A DNA stretch of 64,000 bases. Source: Amyloporia xantha (Eukaryota > Basidiomycota > Agaricomycetes > Polyporales > Adustoporiaceae). A program made the translations under genes and the position numbers. How positions within the stretch are numbered: the first letter of the stretch is position 1; each line of letters opens with the position of its first letter. The notes below the pieces were generated by a model. That model was not told the DNA's origin. It ran no database searches and saw nothing but the letters and a program-made list of their open reading frames with translations. Shown piece after piece: positions 1-11,900 of the stretch. The DNA is taken from NCBI GenBank assembly GCA_036971615.1, contig JAYKKR010000008.1, positions 1,488,001 through 1,552,000 of the forward strand, read 5' to 3'.

Positions 1-1528
1 GGATAAGAGTCTGCATGCCGTTTCACGGGACCCAGTGCAATTCTGGGAGATCGCCGGCTTCCTGGCACAGCTACGTGCGCTGCCAGAGTACGCTCCATGC
101 AGATATGGCTTTTAGGCCGCTGACCGCTCACTATTCTTAGATCTGAGAGCAATCTGAGAGCAGGGAAAAGTAAGCGTCGGATGCAATAATGGCGGTGGAA
201 GTAATACGGCCATAGCAGTACGTTATTGTTCTCAACACCGGCGGCTACTAGGGCGACATACTACGATCACGTGTCAAGGACATCGTTGGGCCTTTGAAGT
301 CTGCATAACACTGCAAAGGTGTTCTGGGAACATGAGACGTAGGACGATGCAAGAGAAGAGGTATGGTGACTCTGCTACCTTATACTGTTCGGTGGCAGTT
401 AGCTGTGCTAGAGGGCGCCGCGTTGCTTCAGGCTTGGACCTTCGGGAGGAATCCGCACAGCTAACTCCGTCTGCTTTTTTGGCTTTTTATACACGCGGAG
501 TCTGTTCACTAACGCCTTCAATGTAGAATAACTCCATTCTGCGGATCCAGAGCTCGTATATAAGGTGCTACTCTAGGAAACTACTCGCGCTGAAACGCCA
601 CGGGATGGCGACGAGGTGGGGCCACTTCTTCATCAATCGACCGTTTATGCCGCCTACCCAAATCGTAAACGCTGCCTTCCGTCCTCGGTATCCCTCCAGC
701 TGGGTTCTCCTCTTCGTCCTACTACATCCCCGGCCTGGGGCTCTCCTTGGATTTATGCTCGTACTTCTCGTGGCGAACTTGATGAATATGTTATAAGTCC
801 CTTGGTACAGTGGGCTTATTCAGAACTTTCATACGCGAGTAGCTAATCTTGCTAATTATTCTAAATCTTGCATTATAGACGGATGCGCTTCCTGTAGCAT
901 CTATTCCTCGTGAATCAACTCGTTTCTCTACGACCGTCATACTGAGACCACTCTTCTCGCCACTTCCCGACACCCGCAGTGTCGGTGCCCGCATGGGGTC
1001 TTCCACTTCCCCCATGCCGGCTGGCAAAACTTGCTAATGCTCTAGGCGTATCGACACCACAGCCCGCTGTTCATTCTTACGGTTCCTCAATGGCCACGTT
1101 GCCACCTCTCCCTAGCTCTTCAGTTTCGTCGCCATTTTCTGGACCACTTCCTTCGATCCCCATATTGTCTGCGGCGCCCGCGCAGACTTTCATGTCTTCG
1201 CTGTCATCCAGCAGGTTTCTTCTTCACGTAATCCCTCCTGCACACGTCCCTCATGACACCGAACGGCTCGATGATCCCAGCTTGCTACCGCAGCTTCCGG
1301 CCACATAAGGTCACCACACACGGTTCCACCGTGGTGTTCTTGTTCCAGTGTGCTTCGCGTTGTTTAGCCAATTGGCTGCAATAGCGAAGGAATATGCTCT
1401 TCCCAGTACCGTTAGTTTGATCCTCTAGTTCTCTCCACACCAACGAGCAGCGGCCCTTACCGTAACGGTGTCGGAGCCGATGCGGAAGAAACTGGCCCAC
1501 GACTATCAGACGATATCTGGCAGTACAT
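1..1528. other. No recognisable gene
   Basis: Short open frames on both strands, none longer than about 110 codons and none I can assign. A minus-strand frame near 1290-1500 contains GTGKS, which resembles a P-loop, but the surrounding residues do not follow any NTPase family I know. The region may hold worn gene remnants. Confidence 0.4.
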
Positions 1529-1611
1529 ATGGCTGCGCGTCGTACGGTTGGAGAGCCTGCTTTTCACAGACTGGACCTGAGGGTTGGCGGAAGGTACAGG
1601 CTGGGGAAGAA
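1529..1611 (+). pseudogene. Casein kinase I 5' stub, cut off by repeat arm
   Basis: An ATG at 1529 opens a frame that reaches LDLRVGGRYRLGKKI, the start of the casein kinase I kinase domain just before the glycine loop (GSGSFG in the family). There is no stop or frameshift over about 28 codons. At 1612 the homology stops exactly where the left inverted-repeat arm begins, so the rest of this gene is missing. It is a different copy from the decayed CK1 gene inside the arm: the matching stretch there (2770-2810) is frameshifted. CK1 is a cytosolic/nuclear serine-threonine kinase. I did not find the remainder of this copy elsewhere in the window, including past the outer end of the right arm. Short length is the main uncertainty. 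Confidence 0.6.
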
Positions 1612-2743
1612 GATATATCGGACTCATCATGGCCGTTAGGTGCGCATTGGATCGTAAATCAGGCCACGGAACTATGGATGGAGTCGAACAGCAAGGTTAC
1701 ATTTGGATCGTAAATATGTCTTCAGACTGAACATATACACAGAGGGACAGCTACGCTTTAATCATTTACCTACACTTTGATTGAATACACGTCTTTGAAA
1801 CCGGGCCATTCCTTAGGATCGAATGTATAGTTTCGGGTAGAACACATTCTTACAGATCGAGCTTATGTGCTGCCTTGAGATCATCCATATATCTTCGGAT
1901 GGTGGGTACCGGATCGCGAATCGCATTTTAGACCACGAGTCTGTGATGAGATCCGGGATAAAGCTTAGGTTCAGATCGTACTATGCGTCTTCAAGCTAAA
2001 CGAAGGTATGAGGATCAATTGGATGCCCGCTCTCAGATCAAATATATTCCTTGAAATCGAACGTGCGTTTCGGGTCGAACATATTCCTTCAGAATACGCA
2101 TGACTTGTCATTCGAACAATCTGTGGACGGTGGACGGTGTATGTTGCTGACCCCCGGCGCCTCGCAGGACGCTCCTTTGCCTTTAACTCTGCCGTCGCCG
2201 TCATTTACAAAGTCTGCAGCCCCATGGTATATGGGCCAAAGTTATCATGTCCCTAGCAATGCTTGGTCGTCATATTCGTCAACAGACGGTCTCTGTTCAA
2301 ATTCTTGTATTGTGGGACTCTGCTTCTAGATACCAACGAGGCACTCGCTCCTCTAGACCACAGCCGACTGTCTCTTGACATTCCGCTATCCCGTCTTCAG
2401 TGCTATCCCCAAACTACAGTCTCATCCTTTCCAGTCTTTTCGCTGAACTGTCAGCAAAGATTTGCCTCTCGTTCCTCCTCCGTTTCAACCATCGCCTCGC
2501 CGCACCGTCTGGGACAAGCGTTGCGCCTTCAGTGTGCCCCAGGACGTATTGCTGGCGTATATTTCCTGTATTTGTTGGATGTTTCGAGAGGAAAGGAATG
2601 CTCACCGTCTATGGTGGAGCACGCTGCGCTGTGCGTTCCCAGGCTGTTGACAATACTTAGCCTTGTTTCTCTTCCATTTCTCCTCCCTCGCTCTCATTCG
2701 GTTGAACATTGACTCCCACATATTCTGCTTAAGACTTCTAGCA

Positions 2744-3965
2744 ATGGCCGATCTTCTTCGCACATACTAGACCTCAGGGGTGGCGGAAAATTGAGGACAG
2801 GCCGGGGAAGAAGATTGGCTTGGGCTCATTCGGTGAGTCATGGATGCGCCACTGCCGTGAGTAGCCACTCACATCGCTCTTAGATGATATTTACCTTGGA
2901 ATCAGCATCATCTCCGCGGAGGAAGTGGCCATCAAGCTCGAGTCAGTCAAGGCTAAACATCCTGAGCTCGAGTACGAATCCAGGGTCTATAAGACTTTGG
3001 CCGGTGGCGTTGGTGTTCCTTTTGTCCATTGCTTCGGCACGGAGTGTGACTACCAAGCCATGGTCATCGATTTGCTCGGCCCTTCGCTGGAGGACTTGTT
3101 CAACTTCTGCAACCGTAAATTCAGCCTGAAGACCGTCCTTTTACTCACTGACCAGCTGGTAAGTTGTTTGCGGACTCGTTGGCCGCGATAATAACGATTT
3201 GCTTGTCTTCATTGTTCCAGATCTCGCGAATTGAGGGCACCCATTCTCGCAACTCCATCCGTCGCGACATCAAGCGCGGCGAGAGGTCAACGTCATCGAC
3301 TTCGGTCAGAAGTACGGGGACCCGAAGACGCACTCCCACATCCCGTACGGAGAAGACAAGAATGCCGCGGGAACGGCTCGTTACACTTCCATTAACATTC
3401 ACTTGGGTGTCGAGCAAGCCCCTCAGGACGACTTGGAGTCTCTCGCTTACGTTCTTATGTACTTCCTTCGTGGACGATTGCCGTAGTAGGGCTTGGAGGC
3501 TCCTTCCAAGAAGCAGAAATGCGACCGAAAATGTGGAGAAGAAGATGACTGCTCGACAGATCTGTTGTGGTGCGGTTTCCCCAGTGAGTTCGGAATTTTG
3601 AACTATACCCGCGCTCTTCGCTTCGATGAAATTCTGACTACTCGTAGCGTCGCAAGTGTTTGCGCACATCTTCGTCCAGGGAGGCTTCCAGCCGGACTAT
3701 GTCTTCGTGTGGAGCGTTCACAGGTTGCAGGATTAGGGCGCTAGCTCTAGCACTAAAGCCGGCGGGAGGCGTCCAGGAAGAGGAAGAACCTCGTGTACCG
3801 GACCGCATGTAAGGCATGTAAGTTGTTGGTCTTCATTCCTTCCATTCGGTTCAGTCACTAATTCCGTATCATAGGCTCCGCTCACTCACCCGACAGCAGG
3901 CACCTGGTGCTGGTGCTGCCGGCCAGCAACGGATCAATAGGGGTGACTGGCAAGCGACTCCTTAG
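2744..3965 (+). pseudogene. Casein kinase I pseudogene (left arm copy)
   Basis: The protein family is CK1 (delta/Hhp1-like), a serine-threonine kinase. The N-terminal exon from ATG 2744 is frameshifted after LDLRGGGK but recovers GKKIGLGSF. An intron (about 2832-2882) follows, then [20 protein letters not shown] with the catalytic lysine, and on to LTDQL. Another intron leads to ISRIE..HSRN and RRDIK (catalytic loop). A deletion removes the DNFLMG segment, and the frame shifts to [16 protein letters not shown]. Two adjacent stops at 3484-3489 replace the Trp-Gln of the family's LPWQG motif. The frame later recovers NYTRALRFDE and a Gly/Gln-rich tail ending GDWQATP at 3963-3965. The gene is plainly dead, and the same lesions occur in the right arm. 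Confidence 0.9.
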
Positions 3966-4434
3966 CCAAGTAGGGGTCGGGGAATGTCTTCTGAGCCCGT
4001 CGGAGTACGACCGAGCATGGGGGCCGAGGGTAGGCGAATGGGAGCTTCACTCAATTTTTGTTTGGGTACGTGTCGTAGGGCGCCGCAGTCATCGGTTAAC
4101 ATAACGGTCGCAAGGCCCTCGTACGGGGAAGAATAAGGCGGTCCATCATCGATATGCGACCTCACTGTGGGAGCACGTCCTGCGCGTCGAGCTCATGATC
4201 CATCGGTGCTCGACATCCCTTCCTTTATTACCATCTCGTTAGCCGGCATTGTCTTCGCTTGCTCGCACATTCCCTATCCTCAGACGCGGTCAAGTGGCTC
4301 TCCCCGTACATCAATTGCCGCTAGAACTTTCTGACGAAGTCGCGTTCATTACGCCTTCCGGTTGCGACATGCAGAAATGCATCGGCTTTCTCATCGTACG
4401 GATGCTCCTTTCTTTTCATGCCATCATTCCATTG

Positions 4435-4552
4435 AGTCTGATACTATGGGATATAGAGCTGTATGAAATGAAACAGGGTAAAAGTATGAGCTATATATGC
4501 ATCTGTATCAGTGAACTGACCAGTTTTCTTTCATATTCCTTAATGTCACATT
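4435..4552 (+). mobile_element. 118-base insert at inner end of left arm
   Basis: Comparison with the third copy (21055-21080), which reads straight through CATCATTTCGTTGTG, shows that both arms carry an insert starting GAGTCTGATACTATGGG and ending near TAATGTCACATTTC. In the right arm the host sequence resumes after it, and ATTCCATTG/ATTTCGTTG look like a diverged 8-9 base target duplication. In the left arm the homology ends at the far side of this insert. I see no clear terminal inverted repeats, so the class is unknown. Confidence 0.55.
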
Positions 4553-4784
4553 CTATCTTCCTTAAATGGCATTGAAAGGGTGTCAATGTATTGTTAATCA
4601 GTTTTCCATGCTACTGTAATGATCAAGCTTCTTCAAACCAATTGTTTTCTATTATGACAATAAATATAGTTCCTTTGCCTTTGTGTTTGCTGAGTTGGCC
4701 ACCATGTTATGTTGTGATAGTATGATAGTGAATCAAGTGAATACAGTTTGCATCAGGTGCAAGTATATATTACATTTCGAATAA

Positions 4785-7390
4785 TTATGAAAGAATATGT
4801 TTGAAGTTTTTTACCATTGCCTCAAACTCAGAGTCAGATGTTTGAGCAGTGTCACAATATTTACTCTTTTTCTTCTTGTTAAAGACAGCAGCATGCTTCT
4901 CCTTGCTAGTGGCATTGACAACTTGATTATTAGCCATCATTTTCTTCTAATAGCTGATTTTCACTCACAGATGTTCAAAAATACCATCTCGTTTCATAGC
5001 CTTCTTTTTTGGACAATCCTTTACAGGACATTGCCATACACAGCCTGTTTCAACAGTTCGCGCAACATAGCCTCGCTGCATTTGTCTTCCCCTTATCCTG
5101 TGTGATTTCGCTGCGAAGGCTGGTGTCGCCTGAGGCAAAGATGGTTGGTCTATTGCACCAGGGTGATTGAGTGAAGACAATGGGACTGCAACAGCCATGG
5201 AAAAGTCTTCATCAGCCATATGTGAATCCTCTCCAGCCGTATGTGAGTCTTCATCAACCACCATACTTGACTCCTTGCCACCCAGTGAAAAGTGACTTGC
5301 AACATCACCAGATTCAACAGATTGACTGTGGTCATCATCTGCATGTTGAAGACCAGTATAACAGTGAGAGAGTGAACTCCATGCATGCCATAGTGTGGTG
5401 TAAAATTGAAGAACATCTTCACCCCAGTTAATCGCAAGACGATGTTCTCGGAACTGGGGGATCAATGCTTGTGTTTGGGCCAGATTCTCAGCTGAGAGAA
5501 AATCACAGGCTATTTTGATGGCATCAACTTGATTGCTAACCTGTAATGTTGACATGTTATGTGAGAAATGTATTATCAAAATGGATTATAACTGCACACC
5601 TGATGAGGATGGCCAGCAGGAATAAAAACTGCATCACCTGGATACTGTAATATTGTGAAGGGATAAACTTGGAAAGTTTTTGCCAAGCCATCTAACATCT
5701 TTGTTGTCAAGTAGATATTATGACCCTGGATTGGATCTCCTTTGCCTTCAAAGTTGCAGTTCCTAACCAGATATTCCCGAAGCAGTGGAACATCTTGAGT
5801 AGCAAAAATATGCCAAAGTGCTGGACCTGGATGTCCACCTCTATCATCAGCAGACCATAGCATGACATTGATTGCATCTGTCATGTCAAAATGAAGTTTT
5901 GTAGAACCTTGATGCTGCTGTTCATCCATTGATGCATAGGAGTTGTACATTTTGGGACCTATTCAACTAGTCAAAATAGATATAGATTGCCAATCAATAG
6001 AAACACTGACCTAGATCTGGTGCTATACTACCATCAGGCCAATGGGCAGCCAGATTTAAGACTCCATCCAGTCTTGTCAAATCACCAAAGGGTATACCCA
6101 GCATAAAGGCATTGAATAGCTCTTGAAACATATCACTAAAATGTTTCTGTGGAGGCCAATCCTATAAGAATGATGAGGCTTCAGTACAATTCATATAGCA
6201 CCATAATAAAACATGCCTTTAATTTGAGGATGTCCTTGTCACTGCGCTCTTGGCCAAACACAGAGAAAAACTCAGCAACTGTGATCTTTCTTGTCTCGAT
6301 TGCATTCGTGACACAGTCTTGAAGCTCTACTTTCAAGGCCCCATACTTCTGGATGAAATAAGATGGTCCATAACTGCCCTGAAACTGAGTCTGGATATCG
6401 CGGATGACAACTGGCTGGCCTTTGGACCACTCCTGTTGGAAACTGTCAAATGACACATTTCGAAGAGAGTATGATGGGGGGATCCTTTTTGAGAAATCAC
6501 TACCAACAATTCCAGAAACTGAAGTGCTGGACAAAATAGGTGTGGCAGATGTTGGTACAGAATCTTCCAAGATACATTTCATCTTCTGGATGGTGTTGTC
6601 AACTTCTTCCTGGGTAAAGCGGGAGATAGGTGTAAGATTGTATTGTGCATGTGGGTCTGAGGAATTCAATTGGCAGCGGGTGCCTCGAAGTGCTTTGTTC
6701 TCAAAAAGCTGTAATACCACATTGATTAGGATACTGTTACAAAAATAAAAGACAGGGATAACTAACAAGATGAAGTTGAGATGTGCACTGATCACAAATT
6801 TCTTGACCACATTCAGTGCATAGCCAGCTTTGCCAGAACAGCTCTGCTGAACAACAATCTACAAATCATTGATCATGTCACACTGATGGAGCACGAGAAT
6901 ATAAGTAAACTATACCACATGTCAATCGAACCCCAATTTCTCGCTGGAAATGAATTATAGTAGACTGATGAAGCTTGCTGCGCTCGTCTTCCAGTTTGGG
7001 CAGGAGAATCTTTGCACAAACTTCCTGGATAATGATGTGTTATTAATACATAACTGGCAGCTGATTAATCCGACAGTCACTCTCTGTCTCTTTACTGTCA
7101 TAACATCCATCGGGCGGTTGTAGACTTGTCGATACATCGGCGGAGGTTCCTTGGTGGATCCAAATGTTACAGACTTGGTACTATCAGAAAGGGTGACTAT
7201 TCGTCTGCCTACATTATACTGAGAGTCAGTAACGGGCGTGAAGCCAATGAGCGAAAAGTGTACCTATGAAGGCACATTTGGTCTTTTTGCCGTCACTACA
7301 GTGCGCGCATTTGGATAAATCACGAAAAACTTCCATCGCGGGTCCACGGGTTCTACATTTATATGGCTGGATGAATTGGTGGGTGGACAT
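4785..7390 (-). CDS. KDM3/JHDM2-type JmjC demethylase with C-terminal C2H2 finger
   Basis: This is probably a nuclear Fe(II)/2-oxoglutarate histone H3K9 demethylase. Reading from ATG 7390, all exons join in frame: a Cys-rich N-terminus (KCAHCSDGKKTKC), EVCAKILLPKLEDERSKLHQ, a KDM3-like zinc cluster (LTCDCCSAELF, then CTECGQEICDQC), the linker LFENKALRG, the pre-JmjC segment WSKGQPVVIRDIQ, DWPPQKHF, and the JmjC core. The core has the LHFDMTD metal ligands (His and Asp, 5885-5893) and AVFIPAGHPHQ with the third His (about 5604), then VDAIKIACDFLSAEN. An acidic repeat (about 5200-5280) follows, then a C2H2 finger (CPVKDC...HLKEKH) split by the last 60-base intron, with stop at 4785-4787. Length is about 700 residues. 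One intron uses a GC donor (near 6215). No stop or frameshift was found. The gene is AT-richer than its neighbours and begins next to the inner edge of the left arm. Confidence 0.88.
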
Positions 7391-8925
7391 GGTGCAGTGC
7401 GGCAAAGCCGACAGACTGAGAATAGCCTTCGAGTATATTTAGCAGAGCATATACACATAGCGCCGCGAGCCACTTACGGGACAGAAGAATATGTTTATGG
7501 CGAATGAAGACTGGCCGAACGAAATACACAAGCAATAGAGACGGGTTCGTGCAGAGCAATACTGAGTAGACGTGGAGGCTCGACAACGAACACGTAGGCG
7601 CCGAACCCGCCTCCTCCTGCGGCCGATCCCGAACCGATACTGGAGATTACTACGTGCACAGATAGGTACTAGTGTGACTCGCGCCCGGGGGAAATAGGTA
7701 CGTATGTCAGGATATGTTCTCAGAATCCATTGGCCATGGTACGGCTATGCGCAAGCCGAGGTTCGGTAGGGTGTTGAGACAGCTGTCGTTGCTTGTCCGG
7801 CCGGGTGATATTGAGAGAGGCTGTCGCACGGGAGGGTAACTCATATATCGTTCTTGTCAATGGCTATATAACTTCGCACTAGGAAACACGAAAGGACACG
7901 GTCCAGGATGGGAACATCACGTTCGCAAATTCAGATGGATCCTCTGATGATTAAGTTCAAGTAGCTCACGGTAACTCATGTATATTCATTTGGGCTCGTA
8001 TATCATATCGTAATAACATACAGACGGACAATCAGAATCAGAGAGCAGAACAAGTCTTGCGGAGAGGGAGTAGCACGCGCACGAATCAATGAGGTTTGGT
8101 ATTTGTCTCGTTACGTGAAATAATGCAGGGTCTTTTTAATATAGATGGAGAAAGAGGTGGAGAGAGGGAGCAAGAGAAGGGATGGAGCATGCACTGCCCG
8201 GGCGTGAAGTTGAACAGATCGCGATACTCCGGCGTCGATTTCATCCTATGTAAATTCGTGGTCTGTCAGCTTTCTCGGGGTCCAACCGTGGAAGGTACAA
8301 ACCTTGGATTCAAGGTGTAGCAGATAGTATCGTTGAGGAAACAGTCTGCCACAGGTAGCAGATGTAGAACCTGGGAGAGTCTTACACAGACGGTCCACGG
8401 AATCGACAGCAGGAGCAGAACTATCATCAGACCGACCCAGCGGGAATTCCATTGTTCGTACGCCGTCTGTTCTTGAGACATCTCACGCGCCAGGCCTGTT
8501 CCTATGTCATTCTATTCGTCGTGGGGTGAGCCCCTCAATAAGATATCCGGGGCACCAATTGATGGCTGGTTTATGTCGCTGTGTACGTGTTTAGGATAAT
8601 CGGGCCCAACGGAATTGCTGTGTTGGCCAGTACAGGGGGTGTAATCGTTATGTGGCCGACCAGGCGAGCCAGGAGTGTCTGAAGCTTGATCCAGCGCATG
8701 ATATTCATCTTGCTCATCACTTCGCCGCATATCACAATACGTTTTGCGTTCTTGAGAAGATGTAGATTAGCGGCGAAAGCTGGGATGTTCGAGCGAGCTG
8801 CGCGTCCACGCTATGCATGAATTCGATCAGGAATATGAACCTTAACACGCTTGCTTTGCGCACCAGCGTCAGCCGATCTGCTTCATTGTCATGACTGTGG
8901 TCCACCTTATCATCTTGTCCGATAG
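7391..8925. other. No gene assigned
   Basis: The first 150 bases lie upstream of the JmjC gene and may hold its promoter. The rest has only short frames. A minus-strand frame at 8266-8481 has one hydrophobic stretch (WVGLMIVLLLLSIPW) but no family I recognise. The decayed FAS2 begins near 8930 and its similarity fades out here. Confidence 0.4.
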
Positions 8926-8929
8926 CAGT

Positions 8930-11900
8930 CATGAGTCTCCCGACTTCGTTGGCCGCCTCTGCTTGGTGTTGGCGAACTCGTACGAATCTGCTTTACTGAA
9001 AGTCAGCATAACCTCCATGCGCTTTTCCCCAAAGCAGGGTATTATGAGCGATTTCCACAGACCGCAAAGTAGTGGCCCTATTGAATTTGATTCATAACGA
9101 CATTCGAAGAAAAACCTTCTTCACTTACCAAGCACCCACAAGAATTGTTACGGAACCGCATGACAAAAGCAACAGAAGATTGATCCAGCCTGAAGTCGCA
9201 GTGACGAATCGGCTGAAATATTGTGTCAAGCAAGATCAGATGACGACAGCCACCGAGTCACTCACATATCTGCAGGATATCGCTCTGCACAACTGTGCGG
9301 TCTGTGAGCATCTTCGAGAGACTTTCGATACCATCCATACCACTCACAATTCTGGGCCAACTTCACGTGAATAAATGTGTTCTTAAAGCTCGTAATGGTT
9401 TGTGCTACCCGATATATGGAGAGCATCTGCTGCAACAGCGAGAGTCCGAAGAGTTGTACGATCCATCGTGCTATGGCTGAATTACTGATAGAGCGCTACA
9501 TGCCGCCGTGAGGATTGGTCCAGTCATCAGTCAATTGAACTTGAACGCTTTCGGGACGATTAAGCGAGTACTTCTTTTCAGTTTGACGAACTATTGGCTG
9601 CCCTCGCCGGCCCAGATATCGCAACTGTGCCATGCTGGTATTTGAATTTCTCAGCCGCGACTTGCCTCGCCTCCAGATCGTGATACAGCTCAATCTCTTG
9701 GTTGGAGACTTCCTTCTGGGCGTCGTAGCCACAAAAGAGGACGGGCTCTGCAAGTGCTGCAAGGTCTTAGTAAACAACGCCACAACGAAAACAAGACATA
9801 CTTACCAATCAAACAAAACCCAGCATGTTCGAGAACATTGACTCTTCAGGTCTTCGCGGTCGATGGACTCTTTGGGTTACTGGGTATCAACCCGCTCAAC
9901 TCACAGTGAACCACCCTTGAGGCAGATATGACTCATCCTCCCCGCCATCTCGACCGATCCCTTGATGGTGAATGACTTGCGGGCTTCTACCTAGTGCGTA
10001 AACTGTTCCAAGGGCCTACTTCGCCCAAATTTGTAACAATGCCCGCCTGATCAAAATGGAGCAATCTTTGTAATTTCAAAACGTTGGGACGATTCAAATG
10101 GCTCCAATGGTGAGGATTCGAATTTGGAATTAGCGCAAGACATCACATTGAGGGTCTGCAGAAGAAACGCCCCTCTTTGACGCCATCGACAACTTCGACA
10201 CCGGCTGCATTGTCTCGTGCAACTGTATGATGGGCATCACTGTTCTCGTTCAAATTTGCACTCATGCGTGTTGTGATTTCGGTGAGATCAGGCGGTCGAC
10301 CCATTCCATCGTTGACGTTGAGCTCAATCCAAACAGGCTCCATCTGAGATGCTGAAAAGAAGCAGGTCCGCTGATTGGCGGAGAAGATTTGCAAGCCATG
10401 GGCCATGGCCCTCCACTTCATGAATGACAACATTTGTCCAACCCATGGCGCCAGTGCCGCGGGTCCATCTGAAGGAGTCATGAGTCGCGTTTAAATTTCA
10501 TTGGCAAAGCGCTTACCCGATAACATACAAATAAGACGGAGATACTGGTCCAGGTCTCGGAATTTCATCGGTTCAACAAGGTCCCCAGCCCAATTCTAAG
10601 AGTTAAAAGCGGAGGCCATTCTGGACGAATACCTTGATTTGGCGAAAGCGGTAGAATGACTTGTGTTGGCCAAGCGAGAATGGTTCGGGGTACCTCCACC
10701 ACCTTATTCGCTTCCAGCAAACCTAGTAGACTCGCTAACATAATGCGATGAGTTAACTCCGGTTTGTCGTCCAAGCCGTGGACCTGACGCCCATTCTGCC
10801 GAGCGGCTATGGATGGCATGATGTAGCAGGGATCAAGACCAAGTGTCGAATGAATGTAGCCGACGAGGGAGTCGAAATTTTGCTGGGCGCCTTGATTGAA
10901 CGGAACGACAGTCAATGCGGAGCATTTGCTACCGAAGCGATGGAACACACCCTGATAATGATCCACAGTGAATCGGCTGTAACGCGGAATAGTGATTACG
11001 ACATGAGCGTCGACTGTTAGGAGACCCTTAAGCACTTCAATGCCAATCGAGCTCTTGCTAACATCGGTCAGGAGGGCGTCGTTTTCTTTGAACAGTGTGC
11101 ACAGGACGTCGCAATTTCGTGCAGAATATCAAGATACACCCCAGTGAGGTTGGACTCCCATGTCGTACCAACTTGCGCCCCAAGTGAAGAAGCGGAACCT
11201 TATCAACAGTGACAGAAGCGATCCCAGATACCTGAGAGGGAGGAAGTGGGAAGAGAAATATCGAGTACACGGCGCGCCTGGACGAGCGAGAGACTCCGGA
11301 CGTTTGCGCAGAGATCGGACTACGCCTTCGTAAAGCACCCAAATATGTTTTTTTTGCCCTTTGCTTATCGCGGCTGAGACTGTACAGGGTGCCATCTTTC
11401 AGACCGTCTTCTTGGAACTCTTGGCTATCCATGGGGGCCGAGATTATGTCTGGCGATCTATTCAACATACGCCTTCAGTTTCCGAATCTTTTCCTGGACA
11501 GCCTTTGAATGAACGAGACCCCCGCATGTGGGCAGCGGGGAACGATACTAAGCACAGCAGATTAGAATATGTACCGCATTAGACACACAAAGGACTTACT
11601 ATCTGTCTAGAGGTTGGTCGACCACTTCGCGATCATTTGCTGACCGAAATGCTTCGCGAGCTTGTCAGTCTCACCCTGATTCAGGTTGCACGAGTCGACG
11701 TAGTACTGCACATACGTCACAAATTCCGGATTGACCAGGTTCACGATCGCGCTGTGATCTCGCAATCAACGGCGGTCGAGCGACCAAACGTGATGTCTTC
11801 GAACATGAGACGCGCATCTTGACGAGCCTGGTTCCACGAAGAATCGAAGTGCCGTATCTTGAGAGCGTCGACAAGAAGTTGGACAGTCAATGTAGCAATG

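Larger units (their letters stand above)
1612..4552 (+). repeat. Left arm of large inverted repeat
   Basis: This block recurs in reverse complement at 36730-39667. Outer ends match from GATATATCGGACTCATC inward, and inner ends match up to TTAATGTCACATT. Paired positions sum to 41279-41282 throughout, so there are only a few 1-2 base indels. I noticed a handful of substitutions, for example near 2042, 3449 and 3944. The arm holds about 500 bases of AT-rich repetitive sequence with recurring GATCGTAAAT and TTCGGGT-type motifs (1612-2130), a CK1 promoter-like stretch, a dead CK1 gene, its 3' flank, and a 118-base insert at the inner end. Confidence 0.95.

Noticed and set aside
1285..1500. Minus-strand frame with GTGKS P-loop-like motif
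   Set aside because: No second NTPase motif and no family match; the frame is short and overlaps other open frames.
2263..2712. 149-codon ORF inside the arm (and its mirror at 38568-39017)
   Set aside because: It lies directly upstream of the CK1 start and reads as promoter/leader DNA. No protein similarity seen; present twice only because the arm is duplicated.
3145..3669. 174-codon minus-strand ORF
   Set aside because: Shadow of the CK1 exons on the opposite strand; the plus strand carries clear kinase motifs.
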